A stretch of 64,000 nt of DNA from Nemertoderma westbladi. Its lineage: Eukaryota; Xenacoelomorpha; Nemertodermatida; Nemertodermatidae. Below the pieces are notes generated by a model. The model searched no databases. It worked only from the letters and a program-made list of their open reading frames with translations, and had not been told where the DNA came from. Positions 44,028 to 54,794 of this stretch are shown piece after piece (position 1 is the stretch's first letter; every line of letters starts with the position of its first letter). The position numbers and the translations under genes were made by a program. The DNA lies in NCBI GenBank assembly GCA_032718475.1, contig JAUCBJ010004651.1, forward strand, positions 1 through 64,000, written 5' to 3'.

Positions 44028-46735
44028 GTTATCATGTCATTATCTACTTCTTAGAACGTTACGTTATCACTTACTCTTGCAAATTCCTAAATTGTTATTA
44101 GTTTATTTCGGTTTCTTGTTGAAACTTTATTTGATAAATCCTTTTGTAAAACTGTAAATATACTGCAAATTCCTGACATGTTTTCCTTTGGTCCAACTTC
44201 GGGACAGCCGAACATCAGGGAGATGGCAGCCTAGACCGTTAGGCCGTAAGCAACGCAGGGAAGGGATGTCCACAACACGCTAGCGCCCACATTGGATCGA
44301 CCGCGCACCCCCTTTGCCCCTTCGAAATACTCCACTTGCTATGCAGCGCCCGCTTTGTGAGAAGGTAAGACTTTGTTCGACGCCCTTGCCCGCCGTAAGA
44401 CCTATAGATCAGGGTAAGCGTGACACCGTACCGGACGCCGCAAATTTAGGATCAAATAATTATATCCAGACACCCCCCCCCCCCCCCCTTTGTCAGTCCT
44501 ACGAACCCCTGGGTTAACCTGTACTTCCTACAGGTGCGAACTATTGCCATTCGTCAGTACGCGAGTACATATTAGGTACGGACAGCATATGTTCCATAAT
44601 TTAGTGATTCGTAGCACTGACTGTTTGGTACCGGTTCGCTTTGTAGAACGTACATTAGTACCCCCCCCACCCCCCCCCCCCCTGTCTGGAGTTAGCTATT
44701 TGATCAGGCAAGGAGCATTTCTGCTACCGGCACACTGCTTGGCCTAGGGAGGTTTTATTAATATCCTACCGCGCCTTGCCACGTACTGATAGGTATTGCT
44801 GCTAACTACCGCAGCAACAAAGTTCTAGAATTAAATTAGTATACCAGATCAGCTAACGTACGGTAGCGATTAACCCCTATTCTTATCTTACAACCAGAAT
44901 CTGGTATTAGTGCCGATCACGGGTGTAGTTACTAACACTGTGGTTGCCCATTGGGTTGTGGATAGGAAGGAGAGAGCTTTGACGTCATTCGTGAGTATAA
45001 AGTTCTACAAACGCGACTAGTTTATTTTAGTAGCTATCGCACGGTATCATTTTAGTCAGAAAATCACTAAAACCTAGTAAAGGAATTACACGAAATTGTT
45101 TTATTTGTAACACACCCACACACACACGCCCTAAAACATATTGCCCTTAAAGTTCTACTAGCTATAGCGTACTATACATTACTTTAGGTGGAAATTGTCT
45201 GTATTTGTAAAATTAGGATCTGATTTAGTTGCGGCACAATAAGGAGTATTTCACTTTCGTTATTAAACTGTTGATTTTTATCCAGCAGTTATTGTTACAT
45301 TTAGGCCTGACCTTTTAGACTGATTTCGTACAGGGGGATCAGTTATTGTTACATTTAGGCACGACCCCTTTTCGACTGATTTAGGACTGTCAGTGTTGTT
45401 ACGCTAGGTCTGTTAACCCACTAGCTCGTATATAAACCATATAAATCACACCGCGGCAAGTTACTGTATTTAGGACTGTCAGTGATAGTTAGGATTCGCT
45501 GCGCGGGGATTGTTTTCCCGTGAGTTTGGTCTGTTACTGTAACTGTACATCTGCCTCACCGGTTAGAGGACAGGTATCCTTCTGTCTAGTACGTAGGCAT
45601 TCGACCCGCTCACGTACATAGAATAGATACAAGGCTCTGTTCCTCGCCAGTAGTCGTTTGTGTATTGTATCTGTTTGTTTAGATATCCTGGACTGGGATT
45701 TGTTGTCAGATACTGTACAAGCCCGTATACATTACTAGAGTCTCATAGTAAGATACATCGTTACTAGGATCTGGTAAGCGGTATACTACTGGACCCTTAC
45801 AGTAGGAAGTATTTATTAAATATCTTAACTGAAAGTGCGTGCGCATTTAAAGTTAGATATAGATAAATATTGTTAGCTATTGTAAGTAGGAGATATTTAA
45901 AAACTAAGGTTAGTAAATTTAGTAATTTAGAACGTCCCCTGCTTCAGTAGGCTTTTAGGGTAGCTAGTACTTTCGTATTTAATCTTTGACTAGCTAACAG
46001 TTAGTTTGTAGCACTTTGTTTTACGCCGTGTGTGTGCGGTGTTACTTTCGGTACTTGAAAAGGTACATAGGGTTTAAAGACCAATTTGTATCGGTACCTA
46101 GGAAGATTTTTCGTAAGCGTAGAAGTAAAACTCTCACCTTCGACCTTTTCAGGACTCAAGGACTCATTTCTGGACCGCTTCGAGGATTAGACCGCTTTTC
46201 GCAAAGTTTGGGAGACAATAAATTCGTCCGCGCCGCCGAAAAACGGAAAGACCCACGTCCGGTTTGTATTTGGGAATTTGTACGACTGGAAGATCAAAGG
46301 AACGTAAGTTTTACGACTCGCGTCGTTCAAACTTAAGAAAGCACAGTAGTACTCAAAATTTGTGGGTTTCACTGTCTATTAGTAGTGTTGTTGGTACTTA
46401 TTTTCCCGTTAGACGTTGCTGTTTGGCCTATTGTTTATACTTGTTGATCTACATTTTGTTAACGTATACCGTTATCTCACTTATTCGTACAAATTTAGCC
46501 GGTAGGCTAGATTACTACTTATTTTATTATATACCTTGTTAGTTTATTTGTACCGGTTAGGGTATATATATGATATATATATATATCAAGGTAAGTTTGA
46601 CATTTGTACATTTCGACATTTTGACATTTCGACATTCTGACTTGTTGATTTATTTGTACCGGTTAGGTAAGTTTGACACTTCAACATTCAGATACTTGAC
46701 ATTTTATTACCCGTACTTGACGTATATAATAAGAC
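44028..46735 (+). other. Very long leader before gag
   Basis: About 2.7 kb without a credible gene. C tracts near 44471-44488 and 44659-44682. TAATTTAGGACTGTCAGTG-like phrases recur at about 45382-45485. GTACCGGTTAGG recurs near 46550 and 46657, with TTGACATTTCGACATT repeats. Confidence 0.45.
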
Positions 46736-47275
46736 ATGAGTGACACACCCCATTCGACGAGATACCCACCTACCGACTATGACTCGTGCGACCCGGACAG
46801 ATCGACAGTAGACGAACCGAGAAGGAGAACCCGAGATTCCACCGATGTCACACCGCTTGCGTCGCCGGTACCCCGAACGGAAATACCGGAAGCCGCAACG
46901 CGTGGCGACGGCAGAATCGAAGATTTCCTTACCGTCCCGCAGACTAGATCGCGGGAACCGGACATGGTAAGTTCGACTGGAAGCCAGGAGAACGTTATTA
47001 GGAGTATAGGAGGACACATGGCCCAGATTACTCGGAACCTCGGAGAAGGTTTTCGCGTTTTACGCGAGTTAACCGCCCCGATGTCGAGATACGAGTTCTA
47101 CACCTTACAGGTAAGGATAGAAAGTAGGGTACATGCCTCCGTAGATAAACTTAAAGGTTTGCACGAACTTGCAGAGTTGCGTGGCGACAACTTTACTCAG
47201 GTAAAGATAGTAGATAAATTGGTAAGTGCGAGAGAAAGCCTTATCCAGTTTAAGTCGGTAATAAGATTGGCTCAA

Positions 47276-47278
47276 TAG
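47276..47278 (+). other. In-frame TAG within gag
   Basis: Context CAA TAG GAG CAG. The frame is open on both sides (180 codons before, 896 after). CAG-to-TAG is a single transition, so mutation is the simplest reading. Confidence 0.8.
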
Positions 47279-47460
47279 GAGCAGTTTGACCAACTGCTAG
47301 GTGAGTCAGTTTCGGACGCGTTGTTACAACCCGAAGAGGAAGAAGAACTCTACTGCCTGGACGGAAGGTTGGAAACGCTTACCAATTTTCTTCGTAGATG
47401 CGGCGTACCAATCGACGAACCGGAAGTCGAACCGCGAGGGACGACGGAAGTTCTCACTAC

Positions 47461-47480
47461 GGAAGGCTCGCGAGCCTACC
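47461..47480 (+). repeat. 20-nt hairpin, copy 1 (gag)
   Basis: GGAAGGCTCGCGAGCCTACC. Stem of 7 pairs around one mismatch, loop CGCG. Read in the third gag phase (E-G-S-R-A-Y). Confidence 0.9.
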
Positions 47481-48584
47481 AACATCCACCACTGGATAGA
47501 TCGTTCGTTAGCGTACGGAGCGACGTTGGCGACATTGGCGACGTTAGTAGAACAGCGTCTGGAATTATTCGACAACAACAGGAGGTCGCACGCCGACAAC
47601 AAGTCGCTGAGGAAGAAACTCAACGACAATTGGCGCAGATTGCGATGGAAGGAGAAAGACAGCGTAGAGAAGACGTAGCGAAACTTGCGAAACTTCAAGC
47701 GCAGGCTGAGTTCGAAGCATCAGAGATGCGGAGACTGGAGGAGGACTTAGCGCGAGAAGCGGCAGCCGACGAGTTAGCACGACAGGCGGCAGCTGACGTG
47801 TTAGCACGACAGGCGGCAGCTGACGTGTTAGCACGACAGGCGGCAGCTGACGAGTTAGCACGGAAAAAGGCAGCATCCGACGCTCGGGCCAAGTTGGAGG
47901 CGCGGCAAATAAACGCTCGATTAGCTATACAGGAAGCGGAGTTAGCGGCACAACAACAGGATGCAGATCGACGCGAAAGAGAGATGCAGCTCCAGTTCGA
48001 ACTAAATCGCAGATCGCGCGAGGCGGCGAACGCGCAAGAGGACCTCGAACTCGACGCGAGAGATAGATCTATAAGATCGCGAACTGGACACGACTTGTCT
48101 GCCCTGGATCGTATGGAAGCTCGATATCGTGGAATACAGAAGCGGATCGAGGAAGGAAGCGTGGGAGCGATAGATCGAGGAGAGGAGTTCGTCGAGGATT
48201 ACTGTAAACGTTTTCCCCAAGTTATTCCTATGCTCAAACCCACGACTCCGATAAAACCGGTCTTTGTTACGAAACCTAAGGAAATAACGCCTGTGCGTTC
48301 GACGCAAGGCAACAGGTTTGTTGTGACGGAAATACCGCAACCTAGGGCGACTTCATCGCCAATTTTAGCAGGTAAGATAAGTAGTCCACCTACTGTAAGC
48401 CGTAGTTTACTTGTAGAGAGAGACGAACCTGCGTTTATGACAGTAAAACAGGTGAGTAAACCATTACAAGTTAAACCTGTGACGTGCTGCGCGAACCCAG
48501 TCATTTATAAACCTACAGTAGAGCTTAACTCCGATGTTTTTACTAGACCTCTCACCCAATGTTTAACGAGACCTACGACTTCGT

Positions 48585-48604
48585 GGAAGGCTTGCGAGCC
48601 TGCC
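48585..48604 (+). repeat. 20-nt hairpin, copy 2 (gag)
   Basis: GGAAGGCTTGCGAGCCTGCC, loop TGCG. Read in the second phase (W-K-A-C-E-P-A). The only stem-side change falls at the mismatched position. Confidence 0.9.
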
Positions 48605-49969
48605 GAACAACGGAGAGCCGTAGATCCCAGATCACAACGAACTCGACCAAGGATAATACGCCGGACGCGAACCCGCCAACCACCTTATCCGGACGACAGC
48701 GACTCATCTAGCGACTCGGAGTCGACGGAACGGGAAATATTCCGTACTGGAGCGGCAGCGGCAGCGGATTACAAACGGGAGGAGAGATCGACAAACCCAT
48801 ACATCGACAATCCACCTCGAGAAACACCCCAACAGAAACCCACGTTGCAACCAGCGGAAGCGATTAGCACCAACAGACTCGCCGAAATAATGCGTCCTGT
48901 AGCGGACCGACTAGCTCAGATAGAAGAGCGACTTGAAGCACAACCGTCGGATCGATCACGAACCAGCGTGGAGTTGGAACAACCTAGACAACATCGACCA
49001 CCGAGGAGAGAACAGGAGACTAGACGGACTCCGACACATCGAGAAGAAGATCCCGTTAATAATTCCTACCGACGAACAACGCGCGGAAGGGAACGACTGG
49101 ACGACGCCGCCGAACAGGGACGCGGACAGTTGGACTTAGTTAGCGAGATCGCGAAATTCGCGGCTAGACACGGATTACCGGCACAGCAACCGCCGAAGTT
49201 CTCTGGCAACGCGAAACACTGGCGCACACTGGTAGACTACGTAGAGTCCCAGATCGCTAAGTGTGCTTTCACCTCGACGGAGAAGTTTAATTACTTGCTC
49301 CAAGTCCTGTCTGGTGAGCCGAAACGATTAGCGGAAACCTTTATTGGTGTTCCCGATGCCTTTGAGTTGGCATACGACCGTTTGTATTCAATTTACGGCG
49401 GTAATGTCGCCATGGCTAAATCCATCATTGAAGACCTCTGCAGAGGAGGCAACATTTCGAGACCGATCGACCTTTTACGACTCGCGGACGAAATAAAGAA
49501 CGCTATAGGGACTTTACGGTCCATTGGACAACTCGAGTACGCTAACGCACCGACGGTTCTCATTCGAATAATCGGTCGACTTCATCATCGACTACGACGA
49601 GAATGGCGACGCATCGAGTACCAACGCGAAGAGGCCGGAGGGTTATTAAAACTCACCGATGTCTATCAACTTATTTCACGGGAGGCCGTGATCGAGACTC
49701 GATCGAACTATACCGATCACCATATCGCGGCGGAAGGGATAACTGTTTCTGCGCCGAATCGGACTAAACCGTTTCCGACGAACGCGAAAGCCGTTACTTA
49801 CGCCACCCCTACTGAGACTTCTAAAGTTCTGACGCCTATCGGCACCACGCAGCCACGACAACAGTTGCCGGCGGACTTTGTGGGATGCTCATACTGCGAG
49901 CGGAACGGCAGAAACCATAGCGGACATAAACTACGTGGATGTCGCGCTTTTAAAGAGTTAGGGATCTAG

Positions 49970-51028
49970 GAGAGGAGACTCCAAATCCGATCTCTAGATT
50001 CCTGTTGGAGATGTATGAAGCCAGGACACGTCCGGAAGGATTGCCCGAGCGACGATACATGTTCTTTGTGTGGACGTAACCATGACGCGTTGCTTCACAC
50101 AACCAGTCATACTCCGACCAGACGCTTTCGACGAGAGCATCCAGATAAAGCGGCTAGATGCGACGCGCTTTATAAGGAGCGTGCGCCGCGCGAGATCCGT
50201 ACCTTTTATACCGACTGTATGGATCAGTCAGGATCATCGGACGAGGACGAGGAGGAAGACGACACTTTCTACGTGCATGCAGGTGAGGAACAGCCATCGA
50301 TAACGCTCCTCACACAGAACCAACTGAAAGGGTTTAGCGTGATTCCTATAAAGATTACCGGAACCCGAGGGAGCAAGCGTATATACGCCATCTTAGACTC
50401 TGCGTCATCGCATAGTTATGTCGATGAACAAGTAGCCGACGTAGTTACGGACATGAGTCAAGGTAAGACTGCTCAGTATACTGTAAGCAGCATGCATGGT
50501 AAGAGAGCGATTCCTGTGACAAGAGTAAAACTAACCTTAGACACTCTTCTTTCCAAAGCGGAACACAGCAAGGAGGAGCGCTCAATACTTCCGGTAAGAA
50601 ATTTGACCTTTGCAGCTACGAAGGACTTTAGTAACTTGCTCGGCCCTGTGCCAGAGCAATCTCCGGAAGATCGTAAGTATTTCCGACACCTTGGAATACC
50701 GGAATGTCCTGTTAATTATCGTTCCATTGCGATGTTAATTGGGACAGACCAGTTTAACTTACATCAGGTATGGGAGACACGCCCATCTGTTATTACAGCG
50801 GGCAACCCCTACGCATGTAGAACTCCCATAGGTTGGTATACTAGAGCACCAATACGTTCACTAGAGGTAAGTGACCAGGAGGACGACGTTTTGAGTACGT
50901 GTAGTTTATTGACTAACACGATAGATAATTCTCCTTCACACTCCCGTGGTCCAATTGTACGGACGGCACTACGACAGACTTGCGTCACTAACGCAGACGC
51001 CACCGATACTGACGTAACCGATCTGGAC
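49970..51028 (+). pseudogene. Zinc knuckle and aspartic protease part of gag-pol, 5' of the LINE
   Basis: Continues the gag frame past TAG (context ATC TAG GAG AGG). It carries a CCHC knuckle CWRCMKPGHVRKDC, a second finger CSLCGRNHDALLH, an acidic stretch, then a DUF1758-type aspartic protease with IYAILDSASSHSYVD (active site Asp near 50397). The protease would process the polyprotein. The frame is cut at 51028 by the LINE; the TAG at 51035 belongs to LINE sequence, not to this gene. Confidence 0.8.
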
Positions 51029-54000
51029 TACTACTAGGATCGGCATGCTGCATTGCAGCTGCATTTTTAAGAATGCTGTGCCGGCTTGTCAACAAAATTG
51101 CACCGCCACAACTCCCTATCACCCATGACATTTGCTAGATCATCCGCATCTTTAAGGCCAGTGTCCTTTAAGATGCGTCTCAAGAAAGTCATGGGCTGTC
51201 CACCATGCTTATTCACTCCATGAGGCTGCCAAAGTACAAGATTATGCACTGGCTGGTCCTCACGGCGAAAGCAATGTCCTGCAAAGCGGAGGCGGTTTTG
51301 TTCTAGTGTCAAGCTTGGGGGAACCAATGAGACACCTCCAATGTTATATAGTGTCTGGTTGGAGATGTGTGCATTGTACTTGACACAATGAACCCGGCGT
51401 AGCATTCTTGTGAATGTGCCATCCAGAGATTTGGTGTCCTCAGCAGTTAGAGCCCAGCATGGACTCCCATAGAGGAGTACTGGAACTACTGCTGCTCTAA
51501 ATAATCGGACCTTAAGTTTCCGATTAATTCTCGGTGACTTCCAAATCCTGGAAAGCCTATTCAAGGCTGCCCATGCCTTTCCCTTACGTATTCGAAGGTC
51601 CTCACCTGACTTCCGGATCCATGATCCCAGGTAACAGAAGTCGTCCACATGCTCAAGCATACCATCCTTTGAGCTTATGCTCATCCGATCAGAGACTTGC
51701 TGAGGACTTTCAAAGTTAACGGTCAGAATTTTGGTCTTTCTGGAGTTAATAAAAAGACCAACACTAGAAGCAGCATGTTCTAATGAGCTGAGGAGCCGTT
51801 GGGCTCCCTCTAATGATTCTGAGAGTACTCCTAAGTCATCAGCAAAGTCTAGATCAGTTAGGTACTTGGCAGGATTTCCTCGACTTCTGGAGCCAGTAGG
51901 TGGAGTTATCATCACCCCATCATCATTATGATGATCTAAGGACATGCGTAGAACATAGTCAACCACAATAATGAACAAGAATGGTGCAAGTGTGTCTCCT
52001 TGGAGGACGCCCCATAACACTTCAAATGGTTCTGTGTCACCGTCAACAGTAGACACAAATGTTGTCGAACCATCGTATACTGATCTGATTGCTGCAATAA
52101 TTTCATCAGGAATCCCATATAATGAAAGTATGCTGAACATACGTGAGCGAGAGACTGAATCAAAGGCCTTGAAGAAGTCAACAAAGATAACAGCCAGATG
52201 CCTGTCTTTCTTTTTTGATAATTCTTCAATTATCCTTCTAAGTGCCAAAATGGGCTCCATGGTCCCACGACCTTTACGGAACCCATTCTGATTTCCACGG
52301 AGCAGTCTCTCAATGGGATCCCTGATGCGATTTAATAGAATCCTATTGTATAGCTTTGCAGCAATCGAGATCAATGAGATTCCCCGAAAAGAACCATAGA
52401 GTGTTAGGTTGCCCTTCTTGGGAACTGGCACCAACTTATTTGTTTTCATTTCTTGTGGGACTCTTGTTGTTCGGTACATGTCTATTATGATGGGATAGAT
52501 GAGCTTTAAACACTCAGGTATTTTAAAGACCTCAGGGGGAACACCATCTACTCCACTGGCACGATTGGTCTTAATGCTCTTTGCAGCAGCCTGCACTTCT
52601 GCAAAGGAGATATCGCCAATGGGAATATCTGGGAGTACAGACTCAGACACTTTTACTTCTATAAAGTTATCAGGCAATACCCTGTCATTATTGAGGAGCT
52701 TTTCAAAGTGGGCTTTCCAACCATTGAGGCGATCGGCTGGTGATTCAGCCTTAACCTTGGTGGTTGGTTGGCTTTTCCGCCCAGTAAGCAGATTGATTGA
52801 TTTCCATGCCTGGGATGATTGCCTGCTGTCGTCAGCATCATTGATGGCATCAACCTGTTGGTTTATTAGCTCCTGTAGATTAACAGAGTACTGCCTGTTC
52901 AGGGACCTAGATGCAGCCTTAACTGCATTCTTGGCCGCTGTAGTCTGTTTGAGTCGGGACTCTTTCTGCGCCTCATGAAGGTCATTTCGGCACTTCTGAA
53001 TTTTGTTGTCAGTCCAGGGGGCCCTTTTCCTGTTTCGAGGGTATACAGGAACTGTTTCTGCAGCTGCTAACTTAACTGCTTCTGTAAAGGCAGTATAGCC
53101 CTCACAGTGATCTGCCGCCTCAGAGGCAAGAGCCTCATACCTGTTGCTCAGCTGTAGTGTGAAGCTGGATCTCACACTTGGCTGTTGCAACAGAGAGGAC
53201 CAGTCATGCCGCGGCAAGGCAGATTTCGTTGTTCTGCTAGCACGCAGACTAAGTCTTACCTTGGCCACAATAAGGCGGTGATCACTGGAGAAGGGTCGAA
53301 GTGTAAATGCATTACAGTCTTGTATAGAGCTCCTGTATTTCCTACGAAACAGAATATGGTCTATCTGGGACTTGTGACCACTGGGTCCACTATGAGTCCA
53401 TAGCTTTCCAGTTCGCTTCTTGAACTGGGTTCCAGCCGAAAACAATCCATTTCCAGAGATAAAATCCTGAAGATGGACAGAATTTCGGTTAACACTATTG
53501 CTATAGACCCAGGGCGATGTAGGTGATTGATGCAGACTTGCATTAAAGTCTCCCAGGAATGTTAAGAATGCATGCTGATCCACTCCATCAGTAGCTGCTT
53601 GTAGATTGTGGTAGAAATTTTCCACCTCCTCTACAGGGGCAACACTAGTTGGAGAGTAGCACACAATCAGAACCACCTTAGGAAACTTCTTAGCCAGTCT
53701 TCCAGAACATGAGAAGTGGCAACGGATGATGCGGTTAGAGATTTGGTCTATTTTGTCCAATGCTGCATGTGCAGTTGGATTCATCAATAGACCAATTCCA
53801 CCATTGCCACTATCATCTGCTGACGCGAGGGCGAGTCGCCAACCGCCCCCCATGTCCTTAATCAGAACCTCATCAGTCTGTCCAGTCTGCATTCGGTGCT
53901 CTTGAACACCCACTGCGCTAAGAGAAAGCTTATCTGCCAAGGCAGTCAGCTCACCTTGTCGCATTGGGGACCCGAGTGTTAGGGTGTTTACTGAGGCTAG

Positions 54001-54782
54001 TCTAGTGACTTGCCTCAGATTCACCAATGGCTTTGTTGGTCGGGGTGGAACATGAGAGTAGCCTCCAACTCCAGAATCCCTCTCCCCATCACAATCTGGC
54101 CTCCCTGGTGACCCAGGGTTTGGGCCAGAAAGGTCATCAGGAAAGGGACTCAAAGAATTGTTGGCTGCTCTCTCTCCAGTAGGGGGTGAGACAGGCAGCC
54201 GGTCAGGAGTTAACTGACGCCTGTGAGGCCGATTGTGTCCGGTAATTCCACTGGCCTCTAGTGGCCGGACCTCCGCATTGCTAATGTAATCCATAGTGGG
54301 GGTTGGGGGGTGCTTTTTTGCCGAGTCAGCTCTCGGGGCAAATACCGCACCCTGGTTTGCCATTCCACAGGGTGGGTGTCGCAATGGAGTCAGATATGAG
54401 GCCCATCACCCATATCTACTCTGGCGCACATGACCCACCATTGGCTGTTGCAGCTCATCTGCTGGGTCATGCCCTGTACCCTTGCTGCCAGGTGCAGGTC
54501 GCAGTGAAGTGCTCTCAGAGTGGACATGAGAACACTCTACTCCTGACCAGCCATTGGTAGATCACCATCTGCCTGGTCAGGCCATATACCCCTGCAGCCA
54601 AGTATATGGGTCCTTAATCCAGGACCAAGTGCGTCCTTATCCCAGAACGAAGGGGGTCCTAGTTACAGGACCAGATTTGCCCTAGTAAGAGGGTCTATAC
54701 AGCTACAGGTGGCACCTCCTTTATGCTGCATGGAGGTGGCAAGTTTTCTTGATCAATGACCTAGAATACCTGACCTGACCTG
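51029..54782 (-). mobile_element. Near-complete LINE (APE-type non-LTR retrotransposon)
   Basis: 3,754 bp inserted into the BEL pol region with a 12-bp TSD ACCGATCTGGAC (51017-51028 and 54783-54794). It has about 400 bp of 5' UTR, one ORF, and a short 3' UTR with the self-complementary TGCAGCTGCAATGCAGCA and a TAG-repeat tail. Fragments of the same family lie at 205-866, 1701-1843, 7770-8010 and 11633-12112, so the family has been active here repeatedly. Confidence 0.92.
51067..54363 (-). CDS. LINE ORF: endonuclease and reverse transcriptase
   Basis: About 1098 codons from ATG at 54363, intact. Pro-rich N-terminus to about residue 120; AP-endonuclease-like domain about 125-330 (VGVQEHRM; FLGDFNAS; SQIDHILF; SSDHRLI). 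A linker follows, then reverse transcriptase about 590-860 with NKLVPVPKKGNLTLYGSF, FVDFFKAFDSVSR (first catalytic Asp) and LDFADDLGVLSE (the FADD form of YxDD). The C-terminal part has RLRFAGHC and NVMGDRELW, shared by many invertebrate LINE proteins of the CR1/L2-like or RTE-like assemblage. No stop or frameshift, so the copy may be young and active. Confidence 0.92.
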   Translation of the reverse strand: MANQGAVFAPRADSAKKHPPTPTMDYISNAEVRPLEASGITGHNRPHRRQLTPDRLPVSPPTGERAANNSLSPFPDDLSGPNPGSPGRPDCDGERDSGVGGYSHVPPRPTKPLVNLRQVTRLASVNTLTLGSPMRQGELTALADKLSLSAVGVQEHRMQTGQTDEVLIKDMGGGWRLALASADDSGNGGIGLLMNPTAHAALDKIDQISNRIIRCHFSCSGRLAKKFPKVVLIVCYSPTSVAPVEEVENFYHNLQAATDGVDQHAFLTFLGDFNASLHQSPTSPWVYSNSVNRNSVHLQDFISGNGLFSAGTQFKKRTGKLWTHSGPSGHKSQIDHILFRRKYRSSIQDCNAFTLRPFSSDHRLIVAKVRLSLRASRTTKSALPRHDWSSLLQQPSVRSSFTLQLSNRYEALASEAADHCEGYTAFTEAVKLAAAETVPVYPRNRKRAPWTDNKIQKCRNDLHEAQKESRLKQTTAAKNAVKAASRSLNRQYSVNLQELINQQVDAINDADDSRQSSQAWKSINLLTGRKSQPTTKVKAESPADRLNGWKAHFEKLLNNDRVLPDNFIEVKVSESVLPDIPIGDISFAEVQAAAKSIKTNRASGVDGVPPEVFKIPECLKLIYPIIIDMYRTTRVPQEMKTNKLVPVPKKGNLTLYGSFRGISLISIAAKLYNRILLNRIRDPIERLLRGNQNGFRKGRGTMEPILALRRIIEELSKKKDRHLAVIFVDFFKAFDSVSRSRMFSILSLYGIPDEIIAAIRSVYDGSTTFVSTVDGDTEPFEVLWGVLQGDTLAPFLFIIVVDYVLRMSLDHHNDDGVMITPPTGSRSRGNPAKYLTDLDFADDLGVLSESLEGAQRLLSSLEHAASSVGLFINSRKTKILTVNFESPQQVSDRMSISSKDGMLEHVDDFCYLGSWIRKSGEDLRIRKGKAWAALNRLSRIWKSPRINRKLKVRLFRAAVVPVLLYGSPCWALTAEDTKSLDGTFTRMLRRVHCVKYNAHISNQTLYNIGGVSLVPPSLTLEQNRLRFAGHCFRREDQPVHNLVLWQPHGVNKHGGQPMTFLRRILKDTGLKDADDLANVMGDRELWRCNFVDKPAQHS

Positions 54783-54794
54783 ACCGATCTGGAC

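Larger units (their letters stand above)
46736..49969 (+). pseudogene. gag: gag of the BEL/Pao element, with an internal TAG
   Basis: ATG at 46736 opens a frame that meets TAG at 47276-47278, resumes in the same frame, and runs to a second TAG at 49967-49969. Middle part is an Ala/Arg/Glu-rich coiled coil with four 9-residue repeats (LARQAAADV/E) at about 47755-47870. Then a Pro/Arg-rich linker and a capsid-like globular region about 49130-49690 (PPKFSGNAKHWRTLVDYVES; FNYLLQVLSGEPKRLAETFI) characteristic of BEL gag. Near the end is the first Cys/His cluster (CSYCERNGRNHSGHKLRGC). The two TAGs are either point mutations or readthrough sites. Confidence 0.8.
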
